64,000 nucleotides of DNA from Isoetes taiwanensis (lineage: Eukaryota > Streptophyta > Lycopodiopsida > Isoetales > Isoetaceae). The stretch lies in the NCBI GenBank assembly GCA_021234155.1, contig JAJEKV010000004.1, forward strand, positions 9,486,109 through 9,550,108. The letters run 5' to 3'. Made by a program: the position numbers and the translations under genes. Below the pieces are notes generated by a model. The model saw only the letters and a program-made list of their open reading frames with translations. It made no database searches and had not been told where the DNA came from. This document shows positions 35,590 to 45,795 of this stretch, piece after piece (within the stretch, counting starts at the first letter, position 1; each line of letters opens with the position of its first letter).

Positions 35590-36019
35590 AGCCCGATGCC
35601 TATGATCGCCGGGCAAGCTCTTCCCCGGAGGGCGTTGATAATCTTTTTTCGCTCCTCCAACATGATTGCCCCGCCCTGCAGCCCACGTTCTCATAGCTCG
35701 CAATCTTATCTTCCCGCCATCGAAGTTGAGCTTGGGCAGCCTCGCCCGCCGATTGCCCTAAGCCTCTCTTGGAGGTTAGAACTCGTGGCGCGCAATTCGC
35801 GGTCTATGGCAGCCAGCTGATTGTCGCAAGACTAAAATCACCTCCCTATAGAAGGCGGCCTTGTCCTCCGCCGCAACCCAAGTTTGGCGGCGTCTTCATC
35901 ATTCTTTTTCTTTCGGAATATGGATCCGTTCCTCCGCTTCAAAGACGAATATTCTTAATTTCCTTGAACGTAACTTGAGACAAGATCTCGGCAGGGGATG
36001 GAACCGGAGTCGAGGCCAT
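35590..36019 (-). pseudogene. Small gene family member 2, degenerate
   Basis: It starts ATG at 36019 (MASTPVPSPAEILSQVTFKEI) and stops after 26 codons. Downstream minus-strand frames to about 35590 still show coiled-coil-like pieces (AAIDRELRATSSNLQERLRA; MLEERKKIINALRG). The EILSQVTFKEI segment is a diverged form of the DI-L-V-MKR-KE signature of members 1, 3 and 4. Probably inactive. Confidence 0.4.
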
Positions 36020-36108
36020 TGAAAGTGATGGGAGGACAGGAGAGATGGCTGAGGGCAGATGTGGTAGAACAGAAGATGGCGGATAGGAGAAGACAAAGGC
36101 CTCCGAGG

Positions 36109-36115
36109 TTTTATA
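36109..36115 (-). promoter_or_regulatory. TATA box of small gene 2
   Basis: TATAAAA on the minus strand, first base 96 nt from the ATG at 36019. Confidence 0.5.
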
Positions 36116-36527
36116 TGGAAACTAGAGATACGTTGGAATCTACGGCTATGAAGTACCGATAAAGTTGTGTAATAATCCTCACGAGGCTTAAATTATAGCA
36201 TGCAATCGCAAGCGGTAGCCTATGTTAAGCATTATGGGATCCGGCCATATCCTAGCCGCATGTATGCAAGCCGCACAAAAGACAAGTTATTGTGGCAACA
36301 AGATGCCACGCCCTTGGCATGACGTTGTCATCCACATGCCACGTATGTGAATAGACGTTGTCATCCACATGCCACGTGCTTTGGGTGCTGGCGCTTGCCA
36401 ATCCTAGATATGACTAATTCGCATTAACCTGCAAGTTATCACATAATCTAGCTAGATATTTGTGTTACATATAGTTTTCCATTAATGAATTAGGAATTTA
36501 TACATACAACGAGGTGTACGTTATGGA

Positions 36528-36594
36528 GATCATACGACGCGAAATCCATTGATTGCTACCTAATTGCAAGCATGGCATTCCGCATCATGTGATC
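36528..36594. repeat. Inverted repeat with GATCACACGACGC-type arms (b)
   Basis: GATCATACGACGC (36528-36540) faces GCATCATGTGATC (36582-36594), with three mismatches. The loop includes ATTGATTGCTACC. It lies 3' of small gene 3. Confidence 0.7.
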
Positions 36595-36679
36595 TTTTAA
36601 TAACACACAACAAGAGAACAGATAGAAGCAAGAAATAGAGAAAACTTTTCTTTGAAACAAAAAATATATAGATACAATG

Positions 36680-37045
36680 GCTAGGGATCTTCATGATCCT
36701 GTAGCTGATTTTGATGATCCCAGAGTCGGCCGTAAAGCCGCGTTCTCATCCTCCGCATTACAAAGCTTCTTCTCCATATCTTCTAACGCCAAAAAAATAG
36801 GTGCGGTTAAAACCGCCACCGACCTTTAATACCTCTAGAGACGGGTGAATGTTGCGGCGAGCTCAATGTCTCGCTCATGCAGCAGCCCTCGCGGAATTCT
36901 AATCTGGCCAAATCACTCGATCTTCTACACGGTAGACAACTTTTTTCGTCGTGGAATCTCCTTGAATCTCTTCATCACCACCGCAAGGGTGATGTCCACG
37001 CAGCCTCCGGGCGGTCGATTCTTTGGAGGAGGAGGATGAAGATGA
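36680..37045 (-). pseudogene. Small gene family member 3 (unit A), degenerate
   Basis: Minus-strand reading shows a Ser run, then VDITLAVVMKRFKEI, then after a break GLLHERDIELAA, and near the 3' end ALEDMEKKL...EDENAALRP. These match member 4 piece by piece. The start ATG is missing and there are internal stops, so it is a relic. The TATA box (37122-37129) is kept. Confidence 0.5.
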
Positions 37046-37121
37046 GCTAAGGCGAAAGTAGAAGATGAGCGTAAGGGAAGGCTAAGAGGATCTGGAGGTC
37101 AAGGCAAGATAGAAGGTCTTC

Positions 37122-37129
37122 TATTTATA
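37122..37129 (-). promoter_or_regulatory. TATA box of small gene 3
   Basis: TATAAATA on the minus strand, in the same local context (CTTCTATTTATAA on plus) as member 4. A TCACACGACGCC motif lies just upstream at 37155-37166. Confidence 0.5.
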
Positions 37130-37393
37130 ACATAGATTTCGTGAGTAGCTTGAGTCACACGACGCCTTGAAGGATGCCGCTTCGGTCAAAGAAAAATGGG
37201 CCGTTATTTCGCCGCGGTGAGGAAAAAGGACCAACTTACTTCTTCTCGTCTTTTCTTCCAGAGAAATATCACGACGAAAAGCTTGTGTGATAATTTTTAT
37301 TGATAATTTCGGTGATACAATCTATACATAAGTAATTTTTCGATACATAACTAAAGATAGAACTTCTCATTGAAGCAAAATAGAGCGGCATGG

Positions 37394-37466
37394 AGATCAT
37401 AATAACACGCCGAAATCCATTGATTGCTACCTAATTGCAAGCAAGGCATTTCGGCGCCGTGTGATC
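37394..37466. repeat. Inverted repeat with GATCACACGACGC-type arms (c)
   Basis: The left arm GATCATAATAACACGCCGAA (37394-37413) faces the right arm TTTCGGCGCCGTGTGATC (37449-37466). The loop is the same ATTGATTGCTACCTAATTGC as in copy (b). Confidence 0.75.
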
Positions 37467-37564
37467 TTTTAATAAAACAGTAACATACATTGGAACAAGA
37501 GGATAGATAGAAGCAAAAATAGAAAACTTTTCTTTGAAGCAAAAATAGTTAGATACAACGGCTA

Positions 37565-37967
37565 GAGATCTTCATGATCCTCTAGCTGATTTTCATGGTC
37601 TGCCCGGTGCAAGCCGTAAAGGCTGCGTTTCATCATCCTCCAGCACTCGGAGCTTCTTCTCCATATCTTCTAAGGCCCTTTAAAAATCAGGCGTGGCGGT
37701 TTCAAACGCCTCGCCCTGCGGCATTCGTCGCCTTTTGGTACATGGCGAATGTTTTTTGAGCTCAATGTCTCGCTCATCGCAAAGCAGTCCCTCGTGAAGG
37801 CTAATCGTCGACCGCCTCCATATTCGGCTACGACGGCGGTTGTTTTCATCATGGATCTCCTTGAATCTCTTCATCACCACCGCAAGGGTGATGTCCCGCA
37901 CTGGGGCTAAAGGGTGGGGAGTGCTATCTTGGCGTGGTTGCTTGCTAGAGGAAGATGATGATGCCAT
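37565..37967 (-). CDS. Small gene family member 4 (unit B), best preserved
   Basis: From ATG 37967 the frame gives 95 residues to a stop at 37680. It has an N-terminal MASSSSSSKQ, then RDITLAVVMKRFKEIHDEN at 24-42, basic RRRSRIWRR at 44-52, and GLLCDERDIELKK at 60-72. A longer upstream frame (to 38141) crosses the TATA box, so I reject that start. Another frame just after the stop carries the coiled-coil end seen in member 3 (ALEDMEKKLRVLEDDE). The intact protein may therefore be longer, with one frameshift near 37680. Family not recognised. Small, basic then coiled coil, it could be a DNA-binding or scaffold accessory protein of the surrounding element; that is a guess. Confidence 0.5.
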
Positions 37968-38053
37968 CTGAGCGTATGTGGAAGTGGAAAGCGGGAAGTA
38001 GAAGATGAGCGTAGGCAGGAAGGCGATCGGAGGTCGAGTGGACATAGGTCTTC

Positions 38054-38061
38054 TATTTATA
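38054..38061 (-). promoter_or_regulatory. TATA box of small gene 4
   Basis: TATAAATA on the minus strand, first base 94 nt from the ATG at 37967. TCACACGAAG lies just upstream at 38085. Confidence 0.6.
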
Positions 38062-38335
38062 ATATAGATTTCGTAGTAGCTTGAGTCACACGAAGTTGCT
38101 TCGTCATTATGAGGAATAAATAAATTAATTGTTTTTTCCAATAATATTTCATTTCTTCGAGAGAAATATCACACGACGCAAAAAACCTAGATATGATGAG
38201 AAAAATCGATCGATGTATTTTATGTTGATGTGAATAAATACAAATAAAATAATTTTTATTAGTAATTTCGGTAATACAATCTATACATAAATAATTTTAC
38301 CGATACAAGTTGGAAAATATATAACTTCCAATTTT

Positions 38336-38626
38336 TCAAGCTTCGTCGTCAATTTCATGCTCTTTCAATCCCCTGCCGCACTGATCCAACAAGGCAATGA
38401 CTTCCATGTTATCGACCCCAGCTTCCAACCTTGGGTGAGTCAAGCCAGCAGCTAAAAAATTTAACATATTGCTCGCCCGCAGACCGGCTTGGTCGTCAAA
38501 ATATTGTAGCACAACATTCCGCCGAATTGCTATCACCCTTTCAGTGTTTGATGCCAATTGGGAATGGTTCCCGAACATGCATAATGCACGGATGTAATAG
38601 ACAAACTCTGCACCTTCACAAGGCAC
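38336..38626 (-). pseudogene. 3' part of an ORF interrupted by the 5.7-kb interval
   Basis: 96 residues, starting near AEFVYYIRALCMFGNHSQL and ending HEIDDEA. The frame begins where the inverted end at 38617 begins, and its 5' continuation appears to be the minus-strand frame ending at 44306 on the other side of the 5.7-kb interval. Family not recognised. Confidence 0.4.
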
Positions 38627-38639
38627 CCAAAATTAAAAC

Positions 38640-39160
38640 TCTACATGGTTTTTCCCATGGTTATGGCTATAAAACCATTTTACAAAACCAATACATGTTT
38701 GTGGGTTGATATCATTAAAAACCATATGTGGCTAAACTAATGGGTTCTCTTGTGAGGTTTGTTAGGATGGTTAGATGAATGGGCTTCTTTGTAGAGTTTG
38801 TCAACGTGGTATTACATGTTGGTAAATGAATGTAGTATATTATACCGTTTTAAGGGTATGGTTTGTCTATGTGGTATAACATAAAGGTTGTGAATGGTGT
38901 TCTTTCATGTGATTCTATAATATGGTTCATTATTGTGGTAAACTGACATGATTAAATGTTATGGTAAATACACTAGTCATGCCATGGTAAGAAAATTAAT
39001 ATCTTATTAACCAATAATGATAACCAAAACTAATAATGATTAACCACTAATAATAACCAGCAATGTCATTTATAAACCAACAATGATAACCAATAACGTT
39101 ATGTTGTTTGAAGCATTCCAAGTTTAGTAGACTAATTGCAAATGGTTTCTTAAGGACTGT
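38640..39160. repeat. AACCA/TGGTT-rich left subterminal region
   Basis: Dense CCATGGTTATGG, AAACCA and ATGGTT words without a coding frame. It resembles the composition at 43.7-44.3 kb. Confidence 0.5.
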
Positions 39161-39670
39161 AGTGCCTTCTAAAAAAAATTAGGGAGCAAGGGGATTTGAA
39201 CCCCAACCATTTCCAAAACTCTTAAAGAATGATAAATTTATTTCCAGAAATATGCAGCAGCTGCTTTGAGTGCTCCAAATTATGAGCTATTACTGCACTT
39301 GATACTGCAAAAAACAAGGATACATAAAACAAAACATGCAACAAAACTTTAAAAAAGAATGAATGATCAAAATGTTTGGGCCAACCATTCTGGATCCTTG
39401 AACATGTTAAGAAAATGCTTGAAACTGCACAGACTTAAGCTATAACCCTTTACTTGTAGCAGAAGAAGTGTTTATAGGAATAGAAGCTGTTCACCATGTC
39501 AAAGCAGATATTTGGCCATTGCTACAAATGCGAAATCAGTGAAAAAGCTGATCTACATTACATGTTTAAATAAAAAATAATAAGAAGGGGAGCCTCTGAA
39601 GCTTATCTTTATATTTTATAAGATACTTCATGCAGTAAGATCTTCAAATCTCAATGCGAAGTCCTCTCCG
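39161..39670. other. Spacer with a tRNA-like T-arm
   Basis: No supported gene. Minus strand 39208-39190 reads GGTTGGGGTTCAAATCCCC, a perfect tRNA T-arm shape. No matching 5' half was found, so it is at most a tRNA/SINE relic. Confidence 0.35.
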
Positions 39671-39675
39671 TCCTG

Positions 39676-42274
39676 CCAGCAGAACAAAGTGCTCCATGCA
39701 AAACTTCAAATCTGCAATATGAAAACTAGATAAGGCAGTATATCCATGCAGCCTGCATGCAACCTAGATCCCATACCTTGCTTTTGCACTCTGTTTGATT
39801 AAATGCATTAGCTCGCTCAACAAATCAGATGCTTGCGTATTAGAAAGACCACAAGTTACAATACCAAGCAAACGAGCAAAAGCTTCTCGTGTGCTCAAGT
39901 CAATATGTGCAATAAAGCTCCTAACCCACACCAGACGATCACAATACAGTTTTGCGAATCTCTATTACAATGCCAGTATTAGTCTATCCTGCAAATTATT
40001 CAAGTGGCTATTGAGAACAACACGAACTTTCGTGATTACCTTGGGGTCTTTAGAGGCAAGGGCAAGGAGTGCTTTTGATGCAGATGCATGCAGTTCAGTT
40101 GTCCCATCATATGCCATTCCATGGTCTAGCAGAAGACGAAAGTGGTCTTCTGCCAGTTCAAGATCCTGCTGCTTATCTTCCAGTCTGTCTGGCCATTTCT
40201 TCTTCATAGCAGTTCAAAACAAACTCAATCATTGCTACGTAGACTTTAGGTTGGAAGAACAATGCACGTTCGCCAAGTTGTGCAGGTTCAAGAATTGCTG
40301 GCTTCTGCTGACATATGCATGTTATCAGGTCCTTAATGGTAGGATATTTTATCTTGCTTTTCTCATCCTTTGTAGAATTTAAACCGTGGACTGCCATCTC
40401 CCTAGAAGCCAAGGACCATCAACCATCAATCAAGGAAATCGGAGAAATGAAACCAGACAAATTGAAGTTTCTATTGATTTAATGAATGTGAACATGTCCT
40501 ACCATCAACGAAAGATCTCTATGAGTGCAAAAAAAGTCTCCATAAGTAAATTAACTCCTTTTATGAGTTATGGGCCTATGCAATATCCAAAAATCAATGA
40601 TTATTCATTGAAAAAGCAAACTGAAAACAAAACTCTAGTACATGGAAAGCAGACGAAACCTTATGTCAAGTTTACTATCACCAGCTCCAAGAATGCATAG
40701 AAAGCGACTCAAGGCATGATCCGTGCTGAAAAGCTCCGTTGCCCAAAATAATGCAGAAAATCTTGCTTCATCCTCCACCTATAACAATCAGCATCTTGTC
40801 AAACGATACTGTAGCTATAAAATTCCTTTCGACAGGTTAGCCACGTTTTTTCCTTGAGAACTGTCATTTATTAGTGCTAAATAACTTAATTTATAACTAT
40901 TGGTTGAGATATAGATGACTCTCCTGTGAAATGCTAAATGCTTGGAAAAATGTTTCTAATTTGCAGATTTAACTATGTTAACCTGATCGGCAGAAAATAA
41001 ATGTTGAAATGTAATGAATGAGCTCCCACATACCGCAGTGATATTTTCAAGAAGCATTGCTTCGATCTGTCTCTTGATATTCTCACTGCAACCCTGGAAA
41101 AAACGTCAGGTTATCAACATCAAAATATGTATTTCTAACTGAAGTCCATTAAGGTAACACATGAGTTCCTCGGATGATTTTCTTTCCACTCTAATAGGTT
41201 CTATAAAATTTTCTAACAACTTAAGTTTTACAATTTACAAATAATATTGCTTTTTATTGTATCATATAGTAGCTTAAAGCAGGTTATTTAGAAAGAGGCT
41301 AATTAAACGTCCTAGTCACATGTTCTTGACAAGAATGATTGAACTCTAACATCCTTTAGCTTTCAGTATAAGACAGGGCTGCTCTATTACAAAAAGAGGT
41401 ATACCCTAACAAAAGCATCATGTGTTGTTTATCTAGCTTGAGCTAATGGGATGAGAGCATCTCACTGAATGCAATTATACATAATTGCATAAGCACATGT
41501 AGCTGCATGAGTGTAGTAGTTAGATTTAGGATTTATTTTTGTTTTGCAAATTCCTCCAAATTCTGTTGTGCTACCACCACCATTAAAATGCTCATTGTAC
41601 AGCCAGAAGTGTGCTGCATAAGCATGTACGTAACTAAACAGTAAAGAAGTAGCTCATAGTGAGGTACCTTGTAAGCAGGAGCCAATAAGTTCAGGGTATC
41701 TTGAACGGTTGGGCGAACGCGAGAACTTTCTATTTTCAGAGCATTGAATAGCCGTCTTACCATGTCCATACTACCGCTGCACCAATTATAAACATGATAT
41801 TCTATGTTTTGCCATAAAATAATATACTCCTTAGAAACGAAATAAGATACCAGAATAACTCGGGTGCCCTTCTTGCCAGCTGACCTATGGCTTCATAAGC
41901 AAAAACTCTCATCGGTCTCACTGAACTATCTGCCATTCATAAATAAGCAAATGTCATATAATCAATATACACATAAGCCTAGAAAATATCTGGCTTTGAG
42001 CTCCATCATAAAACAAATTAAATCACGGTTTGCAAAACCTGGCCGCTGATCTGCTAGTAATTGGAAACTATGGCAAGAAGTCTTGATCCATAGATTCAAA
42101 ATCATGGATCTCATTACGGTGAGAGACAGGAAATATTTGCAGCTCAAGAACATAAGACCTAATCACCTCACCTGATAAACCGAAAAATACAGGAAGAGAA
42201 CGATGAGCATCCGAATGAGGTTTTGACGCACCAAATCTAGACTCCTCGCCTTGGCCGCCATATCCTCTGTTCAC
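39676..42274 (-). CDS. ECM29 proteasome adaptor, partial chimeric gene
   Basis: ECM29 is a large (about 1,800-residue) HEAT-repeat protein that binds and tethers the 26S proteasome. Here only an internal part remains. Exons on minus: about 42274-42174 (unrelated start exon, MNRGYGGQGEESRFG), 41929-41851 (VRPMRVFAYEAIGQLARR), 41776-41668, 41093-41034, 40778-40660 (RFLCILGAGDSKLDI), 40401-40040 (REMAVHGL; YVAMIEFVLNCYEEE), 39961-39777 (LSTREAFARLLGI), and 39711 to about 39676 (FEVLHGALCSAG). Introns are GT-AG and phases agree across the joins I checked. One frameshift sits near 40185. ECM29 similarity stops abruptly at about 39676. It is a gene fragment with a new 5' exon, probably captured at the DNA level because introns are kept. 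Confidence 0.75.
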
Positions 42275-42718
42275 GCCGTTAGGGCTACGTTCTTAGGGTT
42301 TTACCATTCTACTTTCTGATTTTGGTGATAACGTCTCCGTTATCAACCACTACTCTTGATTTCGTAATTTCTCTAAATCATAGATTTGAAGCAAGAAAGA
42401 AGCATTTGAATAATTAAGTGAAGGTATAGAAAATAGAACCTCTGGAAGAAGGGGCATTCTAATCCTTGCCTTTAATTTTGTCGCCGCGTCCAATAGCGCC
42501 TTGACACATGTCGGTGTTTCTTATCCTGAAAACACAAAACTCAGCATCTCGCATGCCGTTGTTTCTACACAGATTTTTACCAGCATTCTGCTGCTTTTAC
42601 TCCACATTCAGCTATTTCTACCCCGCATTCCACTGATTCTACCTCAAAATCTGGTCGCAGAATTAAAGGTAAGTTTTCTTTCTGTATAAGGGAAAGACCC
42701 GCTGGGCTACTTTCTAGC

Positions 42719-43074
42719 CGGGAAAAATGGCCCATGCGCGGAGCGTGGAGGCTAGCTTGACTGACCAAAAAACAACCCAGCGGGCCTTTGGCATAACGGA
42801 AAATATCCATTGGGCTTCATTCTGCTGCTAAATGCAAGGTAAGATCGACGGAATGTAGGGTAAGATCCATGGACTGTAGGACAAAATCGATCTAAGGTAA
42901 AAATATGTCGTTGTTCTTGCTCGACTTTCAAATAAAGAAAACTTGCCACGTGTCGTAATCTGATTGGATGGGAAAGCATGAAGAAGCCCAATGGTTTTTT
43001 CCATTATGCCAAAGGCCTGCTGGGCTGGCCGGTCAAGCTGGCCTCTGCGCTCCACACGTCGGCCATCTTTCCAC
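42719..43074. repeat. Foldback element with ~95-bp arms
   Basis: The left arm (42721-42820) and right arm (42978-43072) are inverted copies. Left reads GGCCTTTGGCATAACGGAAA and, later, CCATTGGGCTTCAT. Right reads ATGAAGAAGCCCAATGG and, later, CCATTATGCCAAAGGCC. Pairing also covers GGAGCGTGGAGGC with GCCTCTGCGCTCC. The spacer is about 157 bp. Confidence 0.8.
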
Positions 43075-43339
43075 TCACCATCTTCTAGTCGATGCATGTA
43101 TGTCGGGTTACTTTCCTTCTATGCATGAACTACATGTTTGGCACATAATATTTCGTATCCTACACCCATCTTATTTGCATCATATATTAAACTAGAGTTT
43201 TCTAGTTTGTGCTAGTGCGCACCTTTTCACATTAATAGTTGTTTACTCCGCATGAAGCTCCACATTCTTATATCTATGATGATCTAGAATCCGCCCATGG
43301 GTAAGATGACTAATTTGAGTAGAGTATGGAGGAGGAGCG

Positions 43340-43632
43340 CCTAGTTTTTCTATTTTTATGTCTACCCCTTGTATTTTATCCCCCATGGAGGTATGAATCC
43401 CCCATGAAAGTTTATTTTTCATTATGAGCTTAGTCTTCTTAGTTATGGCATGATGATGCAAATTAGAAAAGTCGCCTTCAGTACCTAGTATTCTTATTTT
43501 CACGTCTACCACTAGTATTTTTATTCCGCATGGAATTATGAATCCCCCCAAGGAAGTATATTTTGTATTATGAGTCTAGCTTTCTTGGTTATAGTATGGT
43601 GTTGAGGGATATGCAGATTAGAAAAGATGCCT
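43340..43632. repeat. Tandem duplication, 144-bp offset
   Basis: CCTAGTnTTnTTATTTTnACGTCTACC, then GGTATGAATCCCCC-like, ATTATGAG and AAATTAGAAAAG, appear in the same order starting at 43340 and at 43484. Confidence 0.75.
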
Positions 43633-43689
43633 TTGAGCTTTCACATGTTCTGGTTTGCTTGATATTTGAGTAATCTGGCGTCCTTCAAA

Positions 43690-44300
43690 AAACAAAAACT
43701 ACAAAAGACCATCTTTATAGTGGTTTAATAGCAGTAAATTATGACAATATTTGGGTGCCTTATGGGTAACCACTATGAATAGCCACATCCTTTTAGGTGA
43801 TAACTATGAATAATTACCATGACCATTAACTAGGAATTGAAAACCATGCTACAAACCACAACCATTTTATATCATGTGATGTCATAATAAAAAACTAGCA
43901 TGAATGACCACTATGGCATTTAAATTAGTATAAAATACCATGTCATAAACTACCTCAAATTATCTGTGCTATGTTACAATACAAAACCAACATAAAAAAC
44001 CATTGCCATATTTAAAGTAATGTTGAAAACCGTGCTACAAACCATGATTGATTTAATAAGCCATACTAAGTTAGAAAACCAACATCAATGACCACCATTG
44101 ATGCTAGAAACCATGTAATAAACTAATATTGGTTTTAATAAACCACGTTATAACATAAAAATCAACAATAATAACCATGTACTCATTATGAAAACCACTA
44201 TGTTATGTGGTTCTTACTAAGAATAAAAATTTTATCATAAAAAACCACGTCTATAGTGGTTTTTTAGTGGTTCATTACAGCGGTTAAATTTTTGGGTGCC
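43690..44300. repeat. AACCA/TGGTT-rich right subterminal region
   Basis: Many AAACCA, ACCATG and TAGTGGTTT words, no coding frame. TAGTGGTTT followed by a GGGTGCCTT end occurs twice (about 43717-43764 and 44257-44303), suggesting two stacked termini. Confidence 0.55.
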
Positions 44301-44305
44301 TTGTG

Positions 44306-45490
44306 CTTTTGGACTGAAAGTTCTGCTGAAGACGATTATCTCCCCATTAACGAATCTTGAGATATATCGTAACAATGTAGAGTCCTTCAATCTTTCCTGT
44401 CCCCCGCGTGCATGTCGGCAAGAAAAATCATCTACTTCCCACAAATAAAAACCCTCAAGCTTATCTTCTTCACATTTCTCCTCATCTATGAGGCTTATCT
44501 GCGCCAGCGATTGGTGAAGGGCCTCCAAAAACTCAGAGATCCTGTTGGCAGCTTTGCACGGAGATGCTGGAATTCTTCTTCCGTTGGTAGATTCGCCTCC
44601 TCTTGAGCAAATCGAGACTCCAGCCTCTCATAGGCTTCTTTAAGCTTTATAGCATTGTCGGTATCTCTTTGTCCAAATCCTCTTCAAAATCTAGGCCTAG
44701 GTTTACCCATTCGGCCAAGGTACTGATAAGCTCGTCTTCCCTAGCACACATTCGTAACAAAGACGGGTTCCTCAGTATATGACTTAGCAATAGGTATTCT
44801 TTGCCTTCCACTAAAATTGGCGTTATGTCAGACAACTTCTTTTCATCCTCATCCTCATCCTCATCACCTTCAGAATCATCTTCCTCCTCTGGTTCACTCA
44901 AGGCCAGTGCGTCGAAGCTAAAACTCCTACATTCTTGCTCTTCTTCTTGTAGATCTATCTCCATTTCTACGTCATAGTCGGCATCATCACACATAAATGA
45001 CCCCCCTTGGCTTAAAGATTTCATTGTTTCCGGTGTATCTTGGGTTTGGCCGAAGGCGAGAATGCAATAACTAGCAAATGCAAGCGGCAAGAGAAATAAG
45101 ATACCTTCTTAAGTACAAGGACGCGCCGGGGAGGAGCCGTTCGCGGCATTCTTGAAAAACGTCTTCACTTGTTTGCAAATGGGAACCGCCTCCTCTAGAG
45201 CTGGTTTTGGAATCCACGAGCCGGGGACATCACGCAAGGGCGGCTTGGCCCGAGACCAAGCGGTCCGGGTGAAAGCTAAAAGCAACCTCGCGATAGCATC
45301 AAGCTCGCTACATTTGCCATGATGTCCAACTCCTTGCAATAGAAGCGAATAAATCGCATGATCGGCATAACTTCCTCGTTGTCATGTGGGGCGGATGCAT
45401 ACCATTCCGGAACTTCACATAACAATCCATGGCGGAAGCGGCATCAGCGAAAAGCAAGAAGATGTTTAGGAGCGGTAAGGTCATCGCCAC
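44306..45490 (-). pseudogene. 5' part of interrupted ORF, acidic, several frames
   Basis: Minus-strand pieces run in order. 45490-45109 ends VKTFFKNAANGSSPARP. 45090-44647 (147 residues) has an acidic run EPEEEDDSEGDEDEDEDEKK near 65-85. 44528-44306 has SLAQISLIDEEKCEEDKLEG and ends at TFSPKAQ. The last piece runs straight into the inverted end at 44305. Its natural continuation seems to be 38626-38336. Frames change at least twice. I do not recognise the family. Confidence 0.35.
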
Positions 45491-45558
45491 GAACTCAAGT
45501 AGCCGTTGTCGATTATGAAAGGGGACAATACCGTTGTGGGGAGATTTGTCCGTACATT

Positions 45559-45582
45559 TTAGGGTTAGGGTTAGGGTTAGGG
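45559..45582 (+). repeat. Short (TTAGGG)4 telomere-like tract
   Basis: Four perfect TTAGGG units, not the TTTAGGG typical of most plants. It ends three bases before a GGATCACACGACC hairpin arm. Confidence 0.85.
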
Positions 45583-45584
45583 TT

Positions 45585-45654
45585 GGATCACACGACCACT
45601 AAAAACTACTATGTGTTACAAAAAGCACAATGCTTGCGTGGCGTCGTGTGATCC
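45585..45654. repeat. Inverted repeat with GATCACACGACGC-type arms (d)
   Basis: GGATCACACGACCAC (45585-45599) faces GTGGCGTCGTGTGATCC (45638-45654). Confidence 0.8.
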
Positions 45655-45795
45655 TCAATTATAACATTAAAAAAAAAAAATACAAAGTGCGAACCTAGGC
45701 TTCTAAGAAAGAAATGGACTAAGAGATTTATAAAGCCATTACATTAAAGAATATTATACATATGAAAAAAAACACAAAGGCACTTCACGGCCTTT

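Larger units (their letters stand above)
36526..38330. repeat. Tandem duplication of small-gene unit (~0.87-0.93 kb period)
   Basis: Unit A (about 36526-37393) and unit B (about 37394-38330) share, in order, the GATTGCTACCTAATTGCAAG hairpin loop (36551 and 37422), GATCTTCATGATCCT (36686 and 37567) and the gene 3'/5' parts. They also share GGTCTTCTATTTATAA (TATA) and CAATCTATACATAA. Each unit carries one small gene on the minus strand. Confidence 0.85.
38617..44305. mobile_element. Putative 5.7-kb TIR element carrying ECM29 exons
   Basis: Left end CACAAGGCACCCAAAATT (38617-38634) and right end AATTTTTGGGTGCCTTGTG (44287-44305) are inverted copies with one gap. A third similar end (ATTTGGGTGCCTTA) is at about 43751-43764. 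Both flanks inside (38640-39150 and 43690-44300) are rich in AACCA/TGGTT, as subterminal repeats would be. The interior holds an intron-containing ECM29 gene piece. No transposase and no clear target duplication were found. Confidence 0.45.

Noticed and set aside
39190-39208. tRNA gene suggested by GGTTGGGGTTCAAATCCCC on the minus strand
   Set aside because: Only the T-arm is present; no matching 5' half, anticodon arm or paired acceptor stem was found.
45559-45582. Chromosome end (telomere)
   Set aside because: Only four units, internal, with unrelated sequence on both sides.
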